Assembly: GCF_042186555.1 (NCBI RefSeq)
Contig: NC_133335.1
Coordinates: 171,920,062-171,984,061, forward strand
DNA length: 64,000 nucleotides
Reading direction: 5' to 3'
Origin: Aquarana catesbeiana
Lineage: Eukaryota; Chordata; Amphibia; Anura; Ranidae
The notes under the pieces are model-generated. The model was not told where the DNA came from, did no database searches, and worked only from the letters and a program-made list of their open reading frames with translations. The translations under genes were made by a program, and so were the position numbers. Of the stretch, positions 31,524 to 41,376 are shown one piece after another. Within the stretch, counting starts at the first letter, position 1. Each line of letters begins with the position of its first letter.

Positions 31524-31643
31524 CGGAAGGGCCTGAGAGTTAGGAAACATCTTCGGACCAAAACTTTTCCATCTGAATTCACAGACAACATCCTTAAATT
31601 CTGCTGTTAAAGCTTATCCGACCAGAAGGACCAGTTCTCCGAC
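31524..31643 (-). CDS. MGAT5B: MGAT5B exon with the start codon (coding part 31524-31591)
   Basis: On the minus strand the exon follows a TTTACAG acceptor (AG just above 31643) and ends before a consensus GTAAGT donor (31518-31523). The ATG is at 31589-31591, with A at -3. It encodes 22 residues, MLSVNSDGKVLVRRCFLTLRPF, split here as MLSVNSDGKVLV then RRCFLTLRPF, plus two bases of the next codon. These complete an Arg with the first base of the exon at 3657. This is the short cytoplasmic tail of the type II Golgi enzyme; as I recall it, the mammalian protein also has 22 residues here. The acceptor upstream of the ATG means at least one 5'-UTR exon lies further right or beyond the window. Confidence 0.9.
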
Positions 31644-32478
31644 CTGTAAACAAACATTTATTTTGGTATTTTAGCATTCAGTGATTGGAGTTAAAAACAC
31701 AATAATGCCCACACCAAATATCTTTTTTGGACTTGCCCTTTAAATATGTCTGTCTATCCATACAAAGCTTGGGGTTGATTTGCATGTAATTTAAACTGAG
31801 ATCTTTGTATGGAAAAGAGTCTGAGCCAACCACAACAAAGGCTTTATCATAGTACAAGATATGACTGCTGTGCTGGCATACTTAGTGTTAATGGTAATGC
31901 CTGGTTGTTTGTAACAAAGAAGGCAACATAAGGTTCTAATTCAAGGTTTCAAGAAGTTTAACTAGCTGATAGTTCTGCACTCCTGTGACCCATTTTCAGC
32001 CAACAGGGGACTAAAGATTGCTGACGGCTGACGTCACAAAGCTGGTCCAGGCTGGGGAAAGATAACAACCATATGGTCAGGATCAACCCAGGAGCTTGGA
32101 CCAGCATCTGGCTCAGCCTCTTTGTGAGCCATTGAGAGCCTGAACCAGCTGCTCCAGCCCCCTCCACAGCTCAGCGCTCCAGTGAACCCGGGGGGTGGTT
32201 CACAGCAAAGAGCCGGAGACTGAAAGTCATGTGTGAGCTGGAGTTTGGCTTCAACTTGTTAGTGTATCTGAATCTGCTAGTACATCTAACACTCCCCACC
32301 CCTGACTGACTATGCTGCTGTCCAAAAGTGCACCCTGTGCTCCTTCATCTAGAGTAAGGGCACTCTAATACAGGAGTTGTGTTACTGGGAAAATCACCGG
32401 ATGAAAACAGAGGGAAAAATTGCCTAAGAAAAGAAAACTAATTCAACCACCATGTTTTAGGATCAGAAACCTGCAATA
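31644..32478. other. Upstream intron with MITE fragments
   Basis: About 31945-32240 resembles 54985-55345 (CTCCTGTGACC..., GCTCCAGCCCCCTCCACAGC, GCGCTCCAGTGA). About 32345-32460 (GGGCACTCTAATACAGGAGT, AAAATCACCGGATGAAAA) resembles parts of 43130-43545. The remainder shows nothing I can name. Confidence 0.5.
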
Positions 32479-34090
32479 CAGTGGGGAGAATAATAGTTTG
32501 ATCCCTTGCAGATTTTGTAAGTTTGCCCACTTACAAAGAAATGAAGGGTCTATAATTGTTATCATAGATGTATAGACACAATATCAACCAAAAATCCAGA
32601 AAAACATACAGTACAAATGTTATAAATTCAGTTGCAGTTCAGTGAATAAAATAAGTATTTGATCGCCTACCAACCAACAATAATTCTGGCTCCCAGAGAC
32701 TGGCTACAGTATGTGCTCATGTGGTAAACAGGTTAGTCCGGTCAATTTAGGAAGGTGCTCCTAACAACAACTTGTTATGTGTATAAAAGACACCTGTCCA
32801 CAGAATATCTTTCTTCCATTCAAACTTCACCACCATGACAAGACCAAAGAACTCTGTCAAAGGACGTTAGGGACAAGATTGTAGACCTGCACAAGGCTGG
32901 AATGTGCTACAAGTCAATCAGTAGGAATCTTGGTGAGAAAGACGACTGTTGGAGTGATTATTCGCAAATGGAAAAAATACAAAATAACCATTAATCGCCC
33001 TAGGTCTGCTGAATTTCGCCTCATGGGGTAAGGATGATTATGAGAAAAGTGAGGGATCAGCCCAGAACTACACGGGAGGAGCTTGCGAATGATCTCAAGG
33101 CAGTTGGGACCAGAGTCACCAAACAAACCATTAGTAACACAATATGCCGCCATGGAATGAAATCCTGAAGCACCCTGAAGGCCCCCTTCTGAAGAAGGCA
33201 CATTTACAGTCCCATCTGAAGTTTGCCAATAAACATCTAAATGATTCAGAGAAGGATTGAGAGAAAGTTCTGTGGTCAGATGAGATCAAAATTGAGCTCT
33301 TTGGCATTAACTTGACTCGCCATGTCTGGAGGAAGAAAAATGCTGAATATGACCTATCCCTACAGTCAAACATGGAGGTGGAAACGTTATGCTTTGGGGC
33401 TGTTTCTCTGCTAAAGCTACAGGCTTACTTTGCTGCATTGAGGGGACAATGGACAGGGCCATGCATTGTGAAATCTTGAAGAGAAAATTTTTTTTGGGAG
33501 TACGTACCCCACCCCTGACTCACCAAAGCAGAAATAGCAAGTGGACTATTACGGTACAATCCTCGTTTTCACTGTCAGTCACTGCCCTTACACTTCATGC
33601 TCTTTCCAATCCCCTTTTTCTTGTTCCCCTCCTTTTTTTTCTCCCTTTTTTCCCCCTCCACCCTCCCCTATTCCCATTCCTTCCCCGTTTCCTCTTCTTC
33701 TTTTTTCCCATTTCTCTGCTATTCCTTCCTTCACTGGTCCCCCCCCCCCCTTTCTTTTCCTTTCTCTTGACCCGACCCTCCCACACGTTGGTATGTTTCA
33801 TCTTTCTCCCTTTCCACTGTTAATTCATTACTTCACTATTTATGACTGACACCTGCTTTTATCATATGAATTTTTATCCCCATATTTACTTTACACAGAT
33901 TTTGGCCGGTGCTTTATATCCCCTTCCCAATCGCCGGGGGAGACCCACTCGGGTTACCTTGTTGCTGCACACCCCCTGAGGTTTGGGTAAGTAGTTCCAT
34001 CACTTTATTTTACCCCATCCATTATATAACTGTATGAAACTTTGTATATGGTATTTATTCTTTGTATTTTGATATATTTTTACTGATGTA

Positions 34091-34140
34091 TTGCCCTGAT
34101 GAAGTGGTAAAACCGCGAAACATGTCGAAATATCATGTCA
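34091..34140 (+). ncRNA. Hammerhead ribozyme, intact core and weak helix I
   Basis: CTGATGA at 34096-34102, helix II GTGG-TAAAA-CCGC (34104-34116), GAAAC 34117-34121, palindrome ACATGT 34120-34125, C at 34126. Helix I next to the cut is poor (C/G only, with possible outer TGAT/ATCA), so cleavage may be slow. Confidence 0.78.
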
Positions 34141-34230
34141 TCTGAACCTTTTAACTATATGTCTTGTTGTTTTTCTTTTGCTATTTTTGTATAAATAAAT
34201 TTTGTGAAATTTTTATCAGTAATTTGTATT

Positions 34231-35521
34231 AGAGGTCGACCGATATATCGGCCGGCCGATATATCGGCCATATTTGGCGTTTTTTACTTAATCTGCATCG
34301 GATGATTGTGCTGATAAAAAAGGCCGATTATAACTTCAGCTGTGACTTGCAAATGACTTCTGTAATAGAAGTTAATGCAAGTTTCCTTAAGTTATCTGTG
34401 GAGAGCATTCTCTCCTCCTCTGGGCAGCCTGCCAAGTCTGATAAGAAGATACATTTGTATCTTTCAGGTTCTTTTTATCAATAGACTGAACTCTGTGTGT
34501 AGAAGTTCTCAGTTTAACCATTTAAAGACTAAATCTTTTCTGACACTTGTTGCTTACAAGTAAAAATCCTGTATTTTCTGCTAGAAAATCACTTAGAACC
34601 CCCAAACATTATATATATTTTTTTAGCAGAGACCCTAGGGAATAAAATGGTGATTGTTGCAATATTTTATGTCACACAGTATTTGCGCAGCGGTCTTTCA
34701 AACGCAATTAAAAAAAAAAAAAATACAGTAATGAATTATAAAAAAAAAACCTAAGCAGTAAAGTTAGCCCATTTTTTTTCGTCCAAAAGTTTTGATTACC
34801 TGTTTTTGTGTATTTATTATTTAAGATATTTTTTTTTTTTTTTTTGTTTTTTTTTGTTTTTTTTTCTAAATTATACATACAAGTGAACTGATTGAAGGTT
34901 TGTTTTGTTTAATGTTTAAATGAAAAAAAAATTCTGTATTACTTAAGGCTGCTTTCACACTGGAGCAGGCATGCGTTGATGGTAAAACACTGCTAGTTTT
35001 AGCGGCGCTTTACCGTCATTTTAGAGGCGCTATTCGGCTGCTAGCGGGGCGCTTATAACCCAGCTAGCGGCCGAGGAAGGGGTTAAATGAGCCCCTGAAG
35101 CGCCGCTGCCAAAACGCTTTGCAGGCGCTTCGGCAGCGGTGCGCATTCTTTTTAATGGGCAGGAGTGGTGGAGCAGCAGTATACACCGCTCCAAAGATGC
35201 CGTTTGCAGGACTTTTTTTTACATCCTGCCAGCGCATCGCCTCAGTGTGAAAGCACTCGGGATATCACACTGAGACTGCAGGGGAGCCGTTTTACAGGCA
35301 CTTTACAGGCGCTATTTTTAGTCCAAAAGTGCCTGAAAAACGCCCCAGTGTGAAAGGGGTCTAACTGTTAGATTTTATGAGATGAAGGGAAAAAAGAAAG
35401 GAAAAAAAAAATCGGCCAAATATATCGGCCCAAAAAAATCGGCATCACATATCGGCCATCGGCCACCGCGATTTCTAAATATCGGCATCGGCCAGAGAAA
35501 AACCCATATCGGTCGACCTCT
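34231..35521. mobile_element. DNA transposon with AGAGGTCGACCGATA ends and 10-bp target duplication
   Basis: The ends AGAGGTCGACCGATAT / ATATCGGTCGACCTCT are perfect inverted repeats. The flanks are identical 10-bp copies of AATTTGTATT (34221-34230, 35522-35531). Subterminal regions are packed with ATATCGGCC words in both orientations. A 9-10 bp duplication fits MULE-type or IS4-type transposases; none is encoded. Confidence 0.85.
34947..35361. mobile_element. PIF/Harbinger-like MITE, innermost nested copy
   Basis: The ends GGCTGCTTTCACACTGG / CCAGTGTGAAAGGGGTC are flanked by a TAA duplication (34944-34946 and 35362-35364). Same family as 1001-1485. Confidence 0.82.
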
Positions 35522-35928
35522 AATTTGTATTATTAGCTACACTTTTTGTACCGCAATAGTCCACTTGCTATTTCTGCTTTGGTGAGTTGGGGGTGGGGTC
35601 CGTACTCCCAAAAAAATTTCTCTTCAATTAATTCGGACGATGGTACATATATACTTTGCTTGATGTGTACAGTGAGGCTTTACACTCTTTATTGTAAAAT
35701 CTTGGATGAGAACCTTCTTCCCTCAACCAGAACACTGAAGATGGGTCGTGGATGGGTCTTCCAGCATGACAATGACCCAAAACATACCACCAAGGCAACA
35801 AAGGAGTGACTCAAGAAAAAGAACATTAAGGTCATGCAGTGGCTTAACCAGTTTCCAGACCTTACTCCTATAGAAAATTTATGAAGGGAGCTGAAACTTT
35901 GAGTTACCAAGCAAAATCCAAGAAACCT

Positions 35929-36432
35929 TAAAGGGGTTGTAAAGGTAATTTTTTTTTTTTTTTTAAATAACAAACATATCATACTTACCTTCACTGTGCA
36001 GCTCGTTCTGCACAGAGTGGCCCCGAACCTGGTCTTCTGGGGTCCCTCGGCGGCTGTTTCAGCTCCTCCCCGCAAGCATTTACCACCTTAATGCGAGCTC
36101 CCTTGCATGGTGGTGAGTGCTTGCGGGCGCGCTCCCGTGATACAGCCGGCGGCTATAGCCGCTCGCTGTATCACTCGGCCCCGCCCCCCGGCGCGCCGCG
36201 TCATCGGATGTGATTGACAGCAGCGCGAGCCAATGGCTGCGCTGCTTTCAATCCATCCACTGCAGCCAATCAGCGACCAGGCTGAGCTGCAATGAGGACG
36301 AGCAGCGAAGATTCAAGGCGTCAGGTAAGTAAAACGGGGGGGCTGGGGGCGGCGGTACTGTCAAAAGTTTTTTCACCTTAATGCATAGAATGCATTAAGG
36401 TGAAAAAATTTTTATCTTTACAATCCCTTTAA
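35929..36432. mobile_element. TTAA-flanked MITE family B nested in Tc1 transposase
   Basis: The ends AGGGGTTGTAAAGGT and ATCTTTACAATCCCT are inverted, with TTAA at both borders. It includes a 36-bp near-palindrome around TTAATGCATAGAATGCATTAA. Fragments of this family occur near 24715-24898 and 60440-60850. Confidence 0.82.
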
Positions 36433-36705
36433 GGATTTAGAGAAGATCTGTAAAGAAGAGTGGACCAAAATCCCTCCTGAGATGTGTGTAAACCTGCTAA
36501 CCAGCTACAAGAAATGTCTTACCTCTGTGCTTGCCAACAAGGGTTTCTCCACCAAGTACTTAGTCATGTTTTGCTTGGTGATCTATATTACGGTATATAT
36601 AAAATTCTGTTTCTATCATTTAAAATACACCTATGATAAAAAGGTCTTTGTAAGTGAGCAAACTTACAAAATCTGCAGGGGATCAAATAATTATTTTCCC
36701 CACTG

Positions 36706-37203
36706 TATATTGTATAACTTTTTTCATTTTGGGTTTAATTCTGCTTTAACACCCTCACTGATCACTCTCTATCTTCCTGTATGCTTTCCTCCTCAGTGTT
36801 CATTTCCCACTAATAAAGGGTTCCTCCATACAATCAGTTTACACCCCTGGGGGGCTCATGCACCACCTCCATCTCTGTTCCCCTCCTTATTGTGACAATC
36901 CCCCCACAAACTCCACTCAGCCATGTTGCATTCAGCTCCTTTGTGTCTGTTTCTGTCCCCCTTTGTTGTAATTCCTTGTCCTCACTGAGCACAGAAAACA
37001 CGGGAATGTTTGCAGGCCCAGGAAGTAATGGCTGTGGGTCACCCTCATAGTAATGGAGTGCATGCGATCAGAGAAGATACATGCAGTGAGAGCAGGCACA
37101 TGAGGTCAGAACACATACACAATGAAACCAAACACGGAGTCAAAGCACAGGCCTGTATTTAAATCAGACACAGGCAGTCAACGCAGAAAAATGTGAGGGA
37201 AGG
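36706..37203. other. Spacer with MITE-like and short imperfect repeats
   Basis: An AATTCTGCTTTAA end near 36736 suggests a MITE fragment. From about 37070 onward short CAGTCAGAG / GCACACAGG-type imperfect repeats appear, similar to 41696-42000. Bases 37167-37203 recur exactly at 39459-39495. Confidence 0.5.
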
Positions 37204-37904
37204 TGTGACAGACCTAGCCGGGACATAGGCTGTTGGAGAGGACTGTATGCAAGCCTGTTGCCTTTTGATTATGGGCCCTGGATTTTCAATGGAACAATAC
37301 TCTTTGTGAGGTGAATGAGAAATCCAGGCTGAACTGTACTAATCGGACTCAGTCGTGTATATATGTATATATTGTATGGGGACTCCTTACTGTAGATTTG
37401 TGTCCCTGAAGAGGGAGGGGGGATTCCTCCAGCAGCCCCCTGCTGATAAGACTGATTCATACTGTTGGGACACATCCTGTGAGGAGATGCTGGTGTCATC
37501 AATTCCAACTACCTGTGTTTATGTTAATTGAATGAGCTGATGACATTGTCCTCTATACAATGTAGGAGACGGGACGACTCCTATTGGAGCTGCTATTGTG
37601 TTGATATAACTGTGTGAAGCTCAGTGACCACAAGTCTGGGCGAAAGGTCATGTCTCAGTCCCCTAGGCTGTATAAAGGATTAGATAATTAGCTCATGTTA
37701 ATTAAGTTACAGTTGTATTGTTAGAGGAGGTTCCAACGGCATATAAAGTCTTGTAATTTTGATTCTAAATAAAGTGAGTTCTTGGTAGCAACAAGCAAGT
37801 GTCGCCTTGTTTGTGCTCAGAGAGGTTGGGATATCTGTATACAGACTGGGAGGAAGTGGTATATGATGGAAGCACTCAAGCGGAGTGTGGGACGTTCCGT
37901 GACA
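37204..37904 (+). repeat. 5' LTR
   Basis: It begins TGTGACAGACC and ends TTCCGTGACA. It contains TATAAAG-type boxes (GCTGTATAAAGG near 37670, GGCATATAAAGTC near 37740) and an AATAAA near 37768, i.e. a usual U3-R-U5 arrangement. Confidence 0.78.
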
Positions 37905-38005
37905 TTGGTGGCAAGCAGCGGGAAAGCTTCCTGCAGTCTGGGAAATTTAAACCTCCACCTGGATCCAAGATCAGGATAGCAGACTTCAGTCACCCCAACG
38001 GAGAT

Positions 38006-39259
38006 ATGGACCTGGCATCAGAATTCCCGGGGCTGCTGCGAATCATCCTTTCAACATACACCAGGACTGTGTCTGAGGATGAATACCTGGAGCTTAGGCA
38101 GCAAATTCGGGTGGAGCTCTGGATTGCAGCCCTCCATCTCGCTGGTATAAAACAAGGCAAGTGCTTTCCAACCCAAGAGCAACGGGCCAGTGACCAACGG
38201 ACATTGCGGATGGCATTCCTGGGAGAGCGGCCCCAGGAGCAATGGGTGACTGAGTTGGACAGGTTGGTCCAGCAGGAGATAGAACTGGACAATCGTTATC
38301 GGGCTCTGCAATGGCACGCAGAGGAGGGATATTTAGGGGAGACGACAGAATGCTCTCCAGAGGGATATGACTTTGGCGGCCCTGGATTGCTGTGGGAGAA
38401 CCTTACAGATCTTTTTATGTTTGGCGATGAAGGGGAACCTGACCTTGAGGACCTGAGAGAATATAGAGAGTCTATGCTCGGTCTTGCAGGGGTCTCAGAG
38501 CTCAAACCTGATCTGGACCATTTGCTAAGGAAGGAACAGCATCTGGAAAGGGCATACAGGAAACTGCTAGAACAAGTTCAGCAGCATGCCAGAGAATCGG
38601 CAGTGGAAAATCCGGAGATTGCCGTCCCCAAACCTGAAGTGCTGACAACAGGGCAGAGCTCTGCTAACCTCTGCCCAGAAAAGATAGCATCTTCTGGGTT
38701 CCATGGACAGGAGATGGTGAACCTCTATCCCCAGACATCAGTTGCAGAGACATGGGATTTGATAGACTTTTCTGCTGAGGAAGAACAACCTGATGAGCCT
38801 CCAGCAGAAGAGCTGCTATCAGGGCCAAAGTTCACTGTGTTCTGCCCAGCACCAACAGTGGCTTCGGCCTTCTTGAGAGAAGAGGTAGTCGGCCTTTCTC
38901 CCACAACACTGACAGGGACATGTGATTTTCTGCCAGCAGCATCTATGGAGTTAAAACAAACTTCTCCAGCTGAAGATCTGGTAACTGAACAGAGGGTCCA
39001 AGACCTCTGTCCCACACTTTTACCACTTCCAGAGACTGGGGATTTAATAGACGTTTCTGTAGAGGAGGAACCACCTGGCAAACCCCCAGCAGAAGTGCTG
39101 GCAACCGGACAGAGGGTCCAAGACCTCTGCCCCACACCTGCAGCAATTGTGGAGGCCCAAGGTGAGGAGGTGGCAGTCTGTGTGAAGCTCGGTGACCACA
39201 AGTCTGGGCGAAAGGTCATGTCTCAGTCACCTAGGCTGTATAAAGGATTAGATAATTAG
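38006..39259 (+). CDS. Gag-like protein of the LTR retroelement
   Basis: An intact frame of 417 codons if started at the ATG at 38006 (MDLASEFPGLLRIILSTY); the frame is open further upstream into the LTR, but that start is less likely. The N-terminal ~190 residues are helical and acidic, with ELDNRYRALQWHAEE and LRKEQHLERAYRKLLEQVQ suggesting coiled coil. The C-terminal half consists of about four degenerate 45-60-residue repeats, each with a (E)VL-TGQ-(X)LCP core followed by a DLIDVS-EEE acidic block. No zinc knuckle or protease is seen. The last ~27 codons are read from LTR sequence, so the C-terminus is a deletion junction. Structural Gag role is inferred from position after the LTR and primer site. 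Confidence 0.6.
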   Translation: MDLASEFPGLLRIILSTYTRTVSEDEYLELRQQIRVELWIAALHLAGIKQGKCFPTQEQRASDQRTLRMAFLGERPQEQWVTELDRLVQQEIELDNRYRALQWHAEEGYLGETTECSPEGYDFGGPGLLWENLTDLFMFGDEGEPDLEDLREYRESMLGLAGVSELKPDLDHLLRKEQHLERAYRKLLEQVQQHARESAVENPEIAVPKPEVLTTGQSSANLCPEKIASSGFHGQEMVNLYPQTSVAETWDLIDFSAEEEQPDEPPAEELLSGPKFTVFCPAPTVASAFLREEVVGLSPTTLTGTCDFLPAASMELKQTSPAEDLVTEQRVQDLCPTLLPLPETGDLIDVSVEEEPPGKPPAEVLATGQRVQDLCPTPAAIVEAQGEEVAVCVKLGDHKSGRKVMSQSPRLYKGLDN

Positions 39260-39461
39260 CTCATGTTAATTAAGTTACAGTTGTATTGTTAGAGGAGGTT
39301 CCAACGGCATATAAAGTCTTGTAATTTTGATTCTAAATAAAGTGAGTTCTTGGTAGCAACAAGCAAGTGTCGCCTTGTTTGTGCTCAGAGAGGTTGGGAT
39401 ATCTGTATACAGACTGGGAGGAAGTGGTATATGACAGAAGCACTCAAGCGGAGTGTGGGAC
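39178..39461 (+). repeat. 3' LTR, truncated on both sides
   Basis: It corresponds to 37610-37893 of the 5' LTR and includes the TATA-like boxes and AATAAA. It ends GTGTGGGAC and then joins the copy of the 37-bp flank. Confidence 0.8.
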
Positions 39462-39870
39462 ACAGGCAGTCAACGCAGAAAAATGTGAGGGAAGGTTTTC
39501 AGAAAAACCCCAGAATGAGTTTTATTTGTAATCAACATGATTGATAAAAAAAAAAAAAAAAAAACACCAAAACTCAAACGAAATTCATTCTGGATGACTA
39601 AGGCTACATTGACATGGCAGTTTGGCAGCAGCCAGGGGCGGCCAGTGAGAAGAATCAGTAGGTGGCTGCCAGATATGTACTCTGTACAACAAATCAATTA
39701 CTGGCGCCATTGCTGTTCTCATCTGAGAGGTTACATGTGGATACAGCCTCCGACCGACCTTAGACACAGACAGTGTGTGTCCAGGATTGGCGTCTCTTTG
39801 GGGTTTTGTCCGCACACAAAATGGCTGCAGCTAATTGGCCAGTTTGTTTGTGGCCATAGAACAGAGTGTT

Positions 39871-40660
39871 CTTCCTGCAGGAGCGACATGAACTACCTAG
39901 GACGGAATTTTACAAATATTTGCAGATCAAGCACTTCTACTCTACTCACTTCCAAAGGGAGGGGTCTGCTACATCAAATACTTTTGAACACCTATGTAAG
40001 ATCTCCTCCAGGGATAAGGGCACTATTGCCACTTTGTATCAATACCTAAATGAATGTGACCTCTCCTCAAAATCACAAGCAATGCTCAGCTGGGAAGCGG
40101 AAACAGGTCTAGAAATAGCCTCGGAAAGCTGGACAGATATGGTATCAAATGTGAGAAAATGTACAAAATCAATGGCGAATAGGGAAACAGTAGTAAAACT
40201 CCACACAAGGTGGTATTATACCCCTTCAAGATTGAATAGATTTAGTCCCTTGGTCCCGGGGAACTGCTTCCGAAGCTGCCCAGACAGAGGCACACACCTC
40301 CATATATTTTGGAGCTGCAAGGTCCTTCAACCCCTATGGCTAAAAATAGCTAATAATGTAGCCCAGATCACAGGAACACGCTATACTCTGACCTACCAGA
40401 TGGGCCTACTATTTGCGGACCTCCCAGAGGCTACCCCCCTGGCTCAGAAACTTGCCCACACGCTCTTCAGTGCAGTATATTGGGCTTTAGCCCTGCACTG
40501 GAGATCACCGGCAGTTCCCTGGGACCAAGTATTACGACGCATGGAAGCGATCCGTCTTATGGAGAGAGTCCACCACACCTTGAGAGTCCACCACACCTTG
40601 ATGGACACTATGCCGGTATTTGAAAGAAAATGGGCCCCCTGGTCGTCCTATGATCTATAA
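39871..40660 (+). pseudogene. LINE ORF2 C-terminal fragment
   Basis: About 263 residues downstream of the RT domain. It has the L1-type pattern KLHTRWYYTPSRLNRF followed by a cysteine/histidine cluster CFRSCPDRGTHLHIFWSC, the C-terminal zinc-knuckle-like region of L1/Tx1 ORF2. No endonuclease or RT remains. A duplicated MERVHHTLRVHHTLMDT (ESTRVHHTL repeat) is seen near 40565-40600. The frame is open to the stop at 40658-40660, which with the intact target duplication suggests a young insertion. Confidence 0.82.
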
Positions 40661-41048
40661 GGTTCAAGTCATGTGGATTTACTTATGCATGGTACCTCAT
40701 AGCTAATAGGTCAGCCCCCCCCCCTTTTTTTTTTCTTTGCTCTTTACTTTCCCTTGTTTGTTTTGTTTTTTTTTTTTTCTTTTTTCTTCCCTCCTTTTGA
40801 TTTTATTTATGATGTGCCCTTAGGATTTTTCCTCCATAATAAAATGATAGTTCCGGATACCGAATAGGGCAGTGACAAGTTTTGGTTAAGATTTTTCATG
40901 CCGCCTGTAATCGTTTACATTTGGTTTGAGTATATCACCTGATTATCCCTTAATCGATTACAAGTGTTATGTATGTGAATTTAACTTGTAAGTTGAATGT
41001 ATGTTTTTTTCTTTGCAACAAAAATAAAAATCATTGGTAAACAAAAAA
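39871..41048 (+). mobile_element. 5'-truncated LINE (L1/Tx1-like) with 13-bp target duplication
   Basis: A perfect direct repeat AGAACAGAGTGTT (39858-39870 and 41049-41061) brackets the insert, and an A-rich tail precedes the right copy. It contains the ORF2 C-terminus, a ~390 bp 3' UTR with a T-rich run at 40725-40780, and the tail. Truncation at the 5' end is the usual outcome of target-primed reverse transcription. Confidence 0.9.
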
Positions 41049-41376
41049 AGAACAGAGTGTTACTGCATCCACAGGCGGCGGCATTTAGGTCAGCTACCGG
41101 GTGCTGCAATCTGCTGTGTCCGGTGGAAACAGCGGTCGCGGGAGCGGTGTGCCCCTCTACTGGCGATGTACATATATGTGATTGAGCCTGCCCGTGCTGC
41201 CCACCCCCAGTCAATGTACTGTGGACGGGTACTGGTTAAAATTGTCATATACCACAGCCCTGTCTGGCTGTAATATTAGAATCTAGGTGGACTGGCACAG
41301 CAAAACCATGGCACAGCCTCCTGTTTTTACCAACTCCACACCCCCTCCACCCCCCTGCCGCCTATGTGAAAGAACC

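Larger units (their letters stand above)
33479..35690 (+). mobile_element. Penelope-like hammerhead element 3, nested in Tc1 copy 3
   Basis: A short inverted arm (33479-33558) is mirrored at 35545-35629; the arms share CTCACCAAAGCAGAAATAGC and CAAGTGGACTATT. A one-sided ~60-bp tail (35630-35690) follows the right arm. The flanks carry a 14-bp duplication with one mismatch (ATTGTGAAATCTTG at 33465-33478, ATTGTAAAATCTTG at 35691-35704). It contains a pyrimidine tract (33600-33780), the hammerhead at 34091-34140 and a large nested MITE. Confidence 0.75.
32834..36569 (+). pseudogene. Tc1-like transposase pseudogene, interrupted
   Basis: It begins MTRPKNSVKGR with a frameshift right after, then a helix-turn-helix part (DLHKAGMCYKSISRNLG). 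The catalytic core is cut by the hammerhead element after the MLWGCFSAKATG block (33389-33480). It resumes with TRTLKMGRGWVFQHDNDPKHTTKATKE (second Asp; split as TRTLKMGRGW and VFQHDNDPKHT) at 35700-35809. The C-terminus after the nested MITE reads LTSVLANKGFSTKY. Several stops and frameshifts; inactive. Confidence 0.9.
32479..36705 (+). mobile_element. Tc1-like DNA transposon, copy 3, with insertions nested four deep
   Basis: The ends are inverted (CAGTGGGGAGAATAATAGTT / GATCAAATAATTATTTTCCC-CACTG), each next to TA. Removing the insertions at 33479-35690 and 35929-36432 restores an ordinary Tc1 layout. Orders of insertion: Tc1, then the hammerhead element, then 34231-35521, then 34947-35361. 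Confidence 0.93.
37204..39461 (+). mobile_element. Gag-only LTR retroelement (pol absent)
   Basis: The 5' LTR (37204-37904) is followed by a primer-site-like TGGTGGCAAGCAGCGGGA (37906-37923), one long open frame, and a partial 3' LTR. The 3' copy (39178-39461) matches 37610-37893 with about 4 differences in 284 bases, suggesting a recent event. It lacks the first ~406 bp and last ~11 bp of the LTR. No protease, RT or integrase is present. The element is bracketed by a 37-bp direct repeat (37167-37203, 39459-39495). Confidence 0.8.

Noticed and set aside
36482..36895. 137-codon open frame
   Set aside because: Its start is the C-terminus of the Tc1 transposase remnant and the rest runs through the terminal repeat into flanking sequence.
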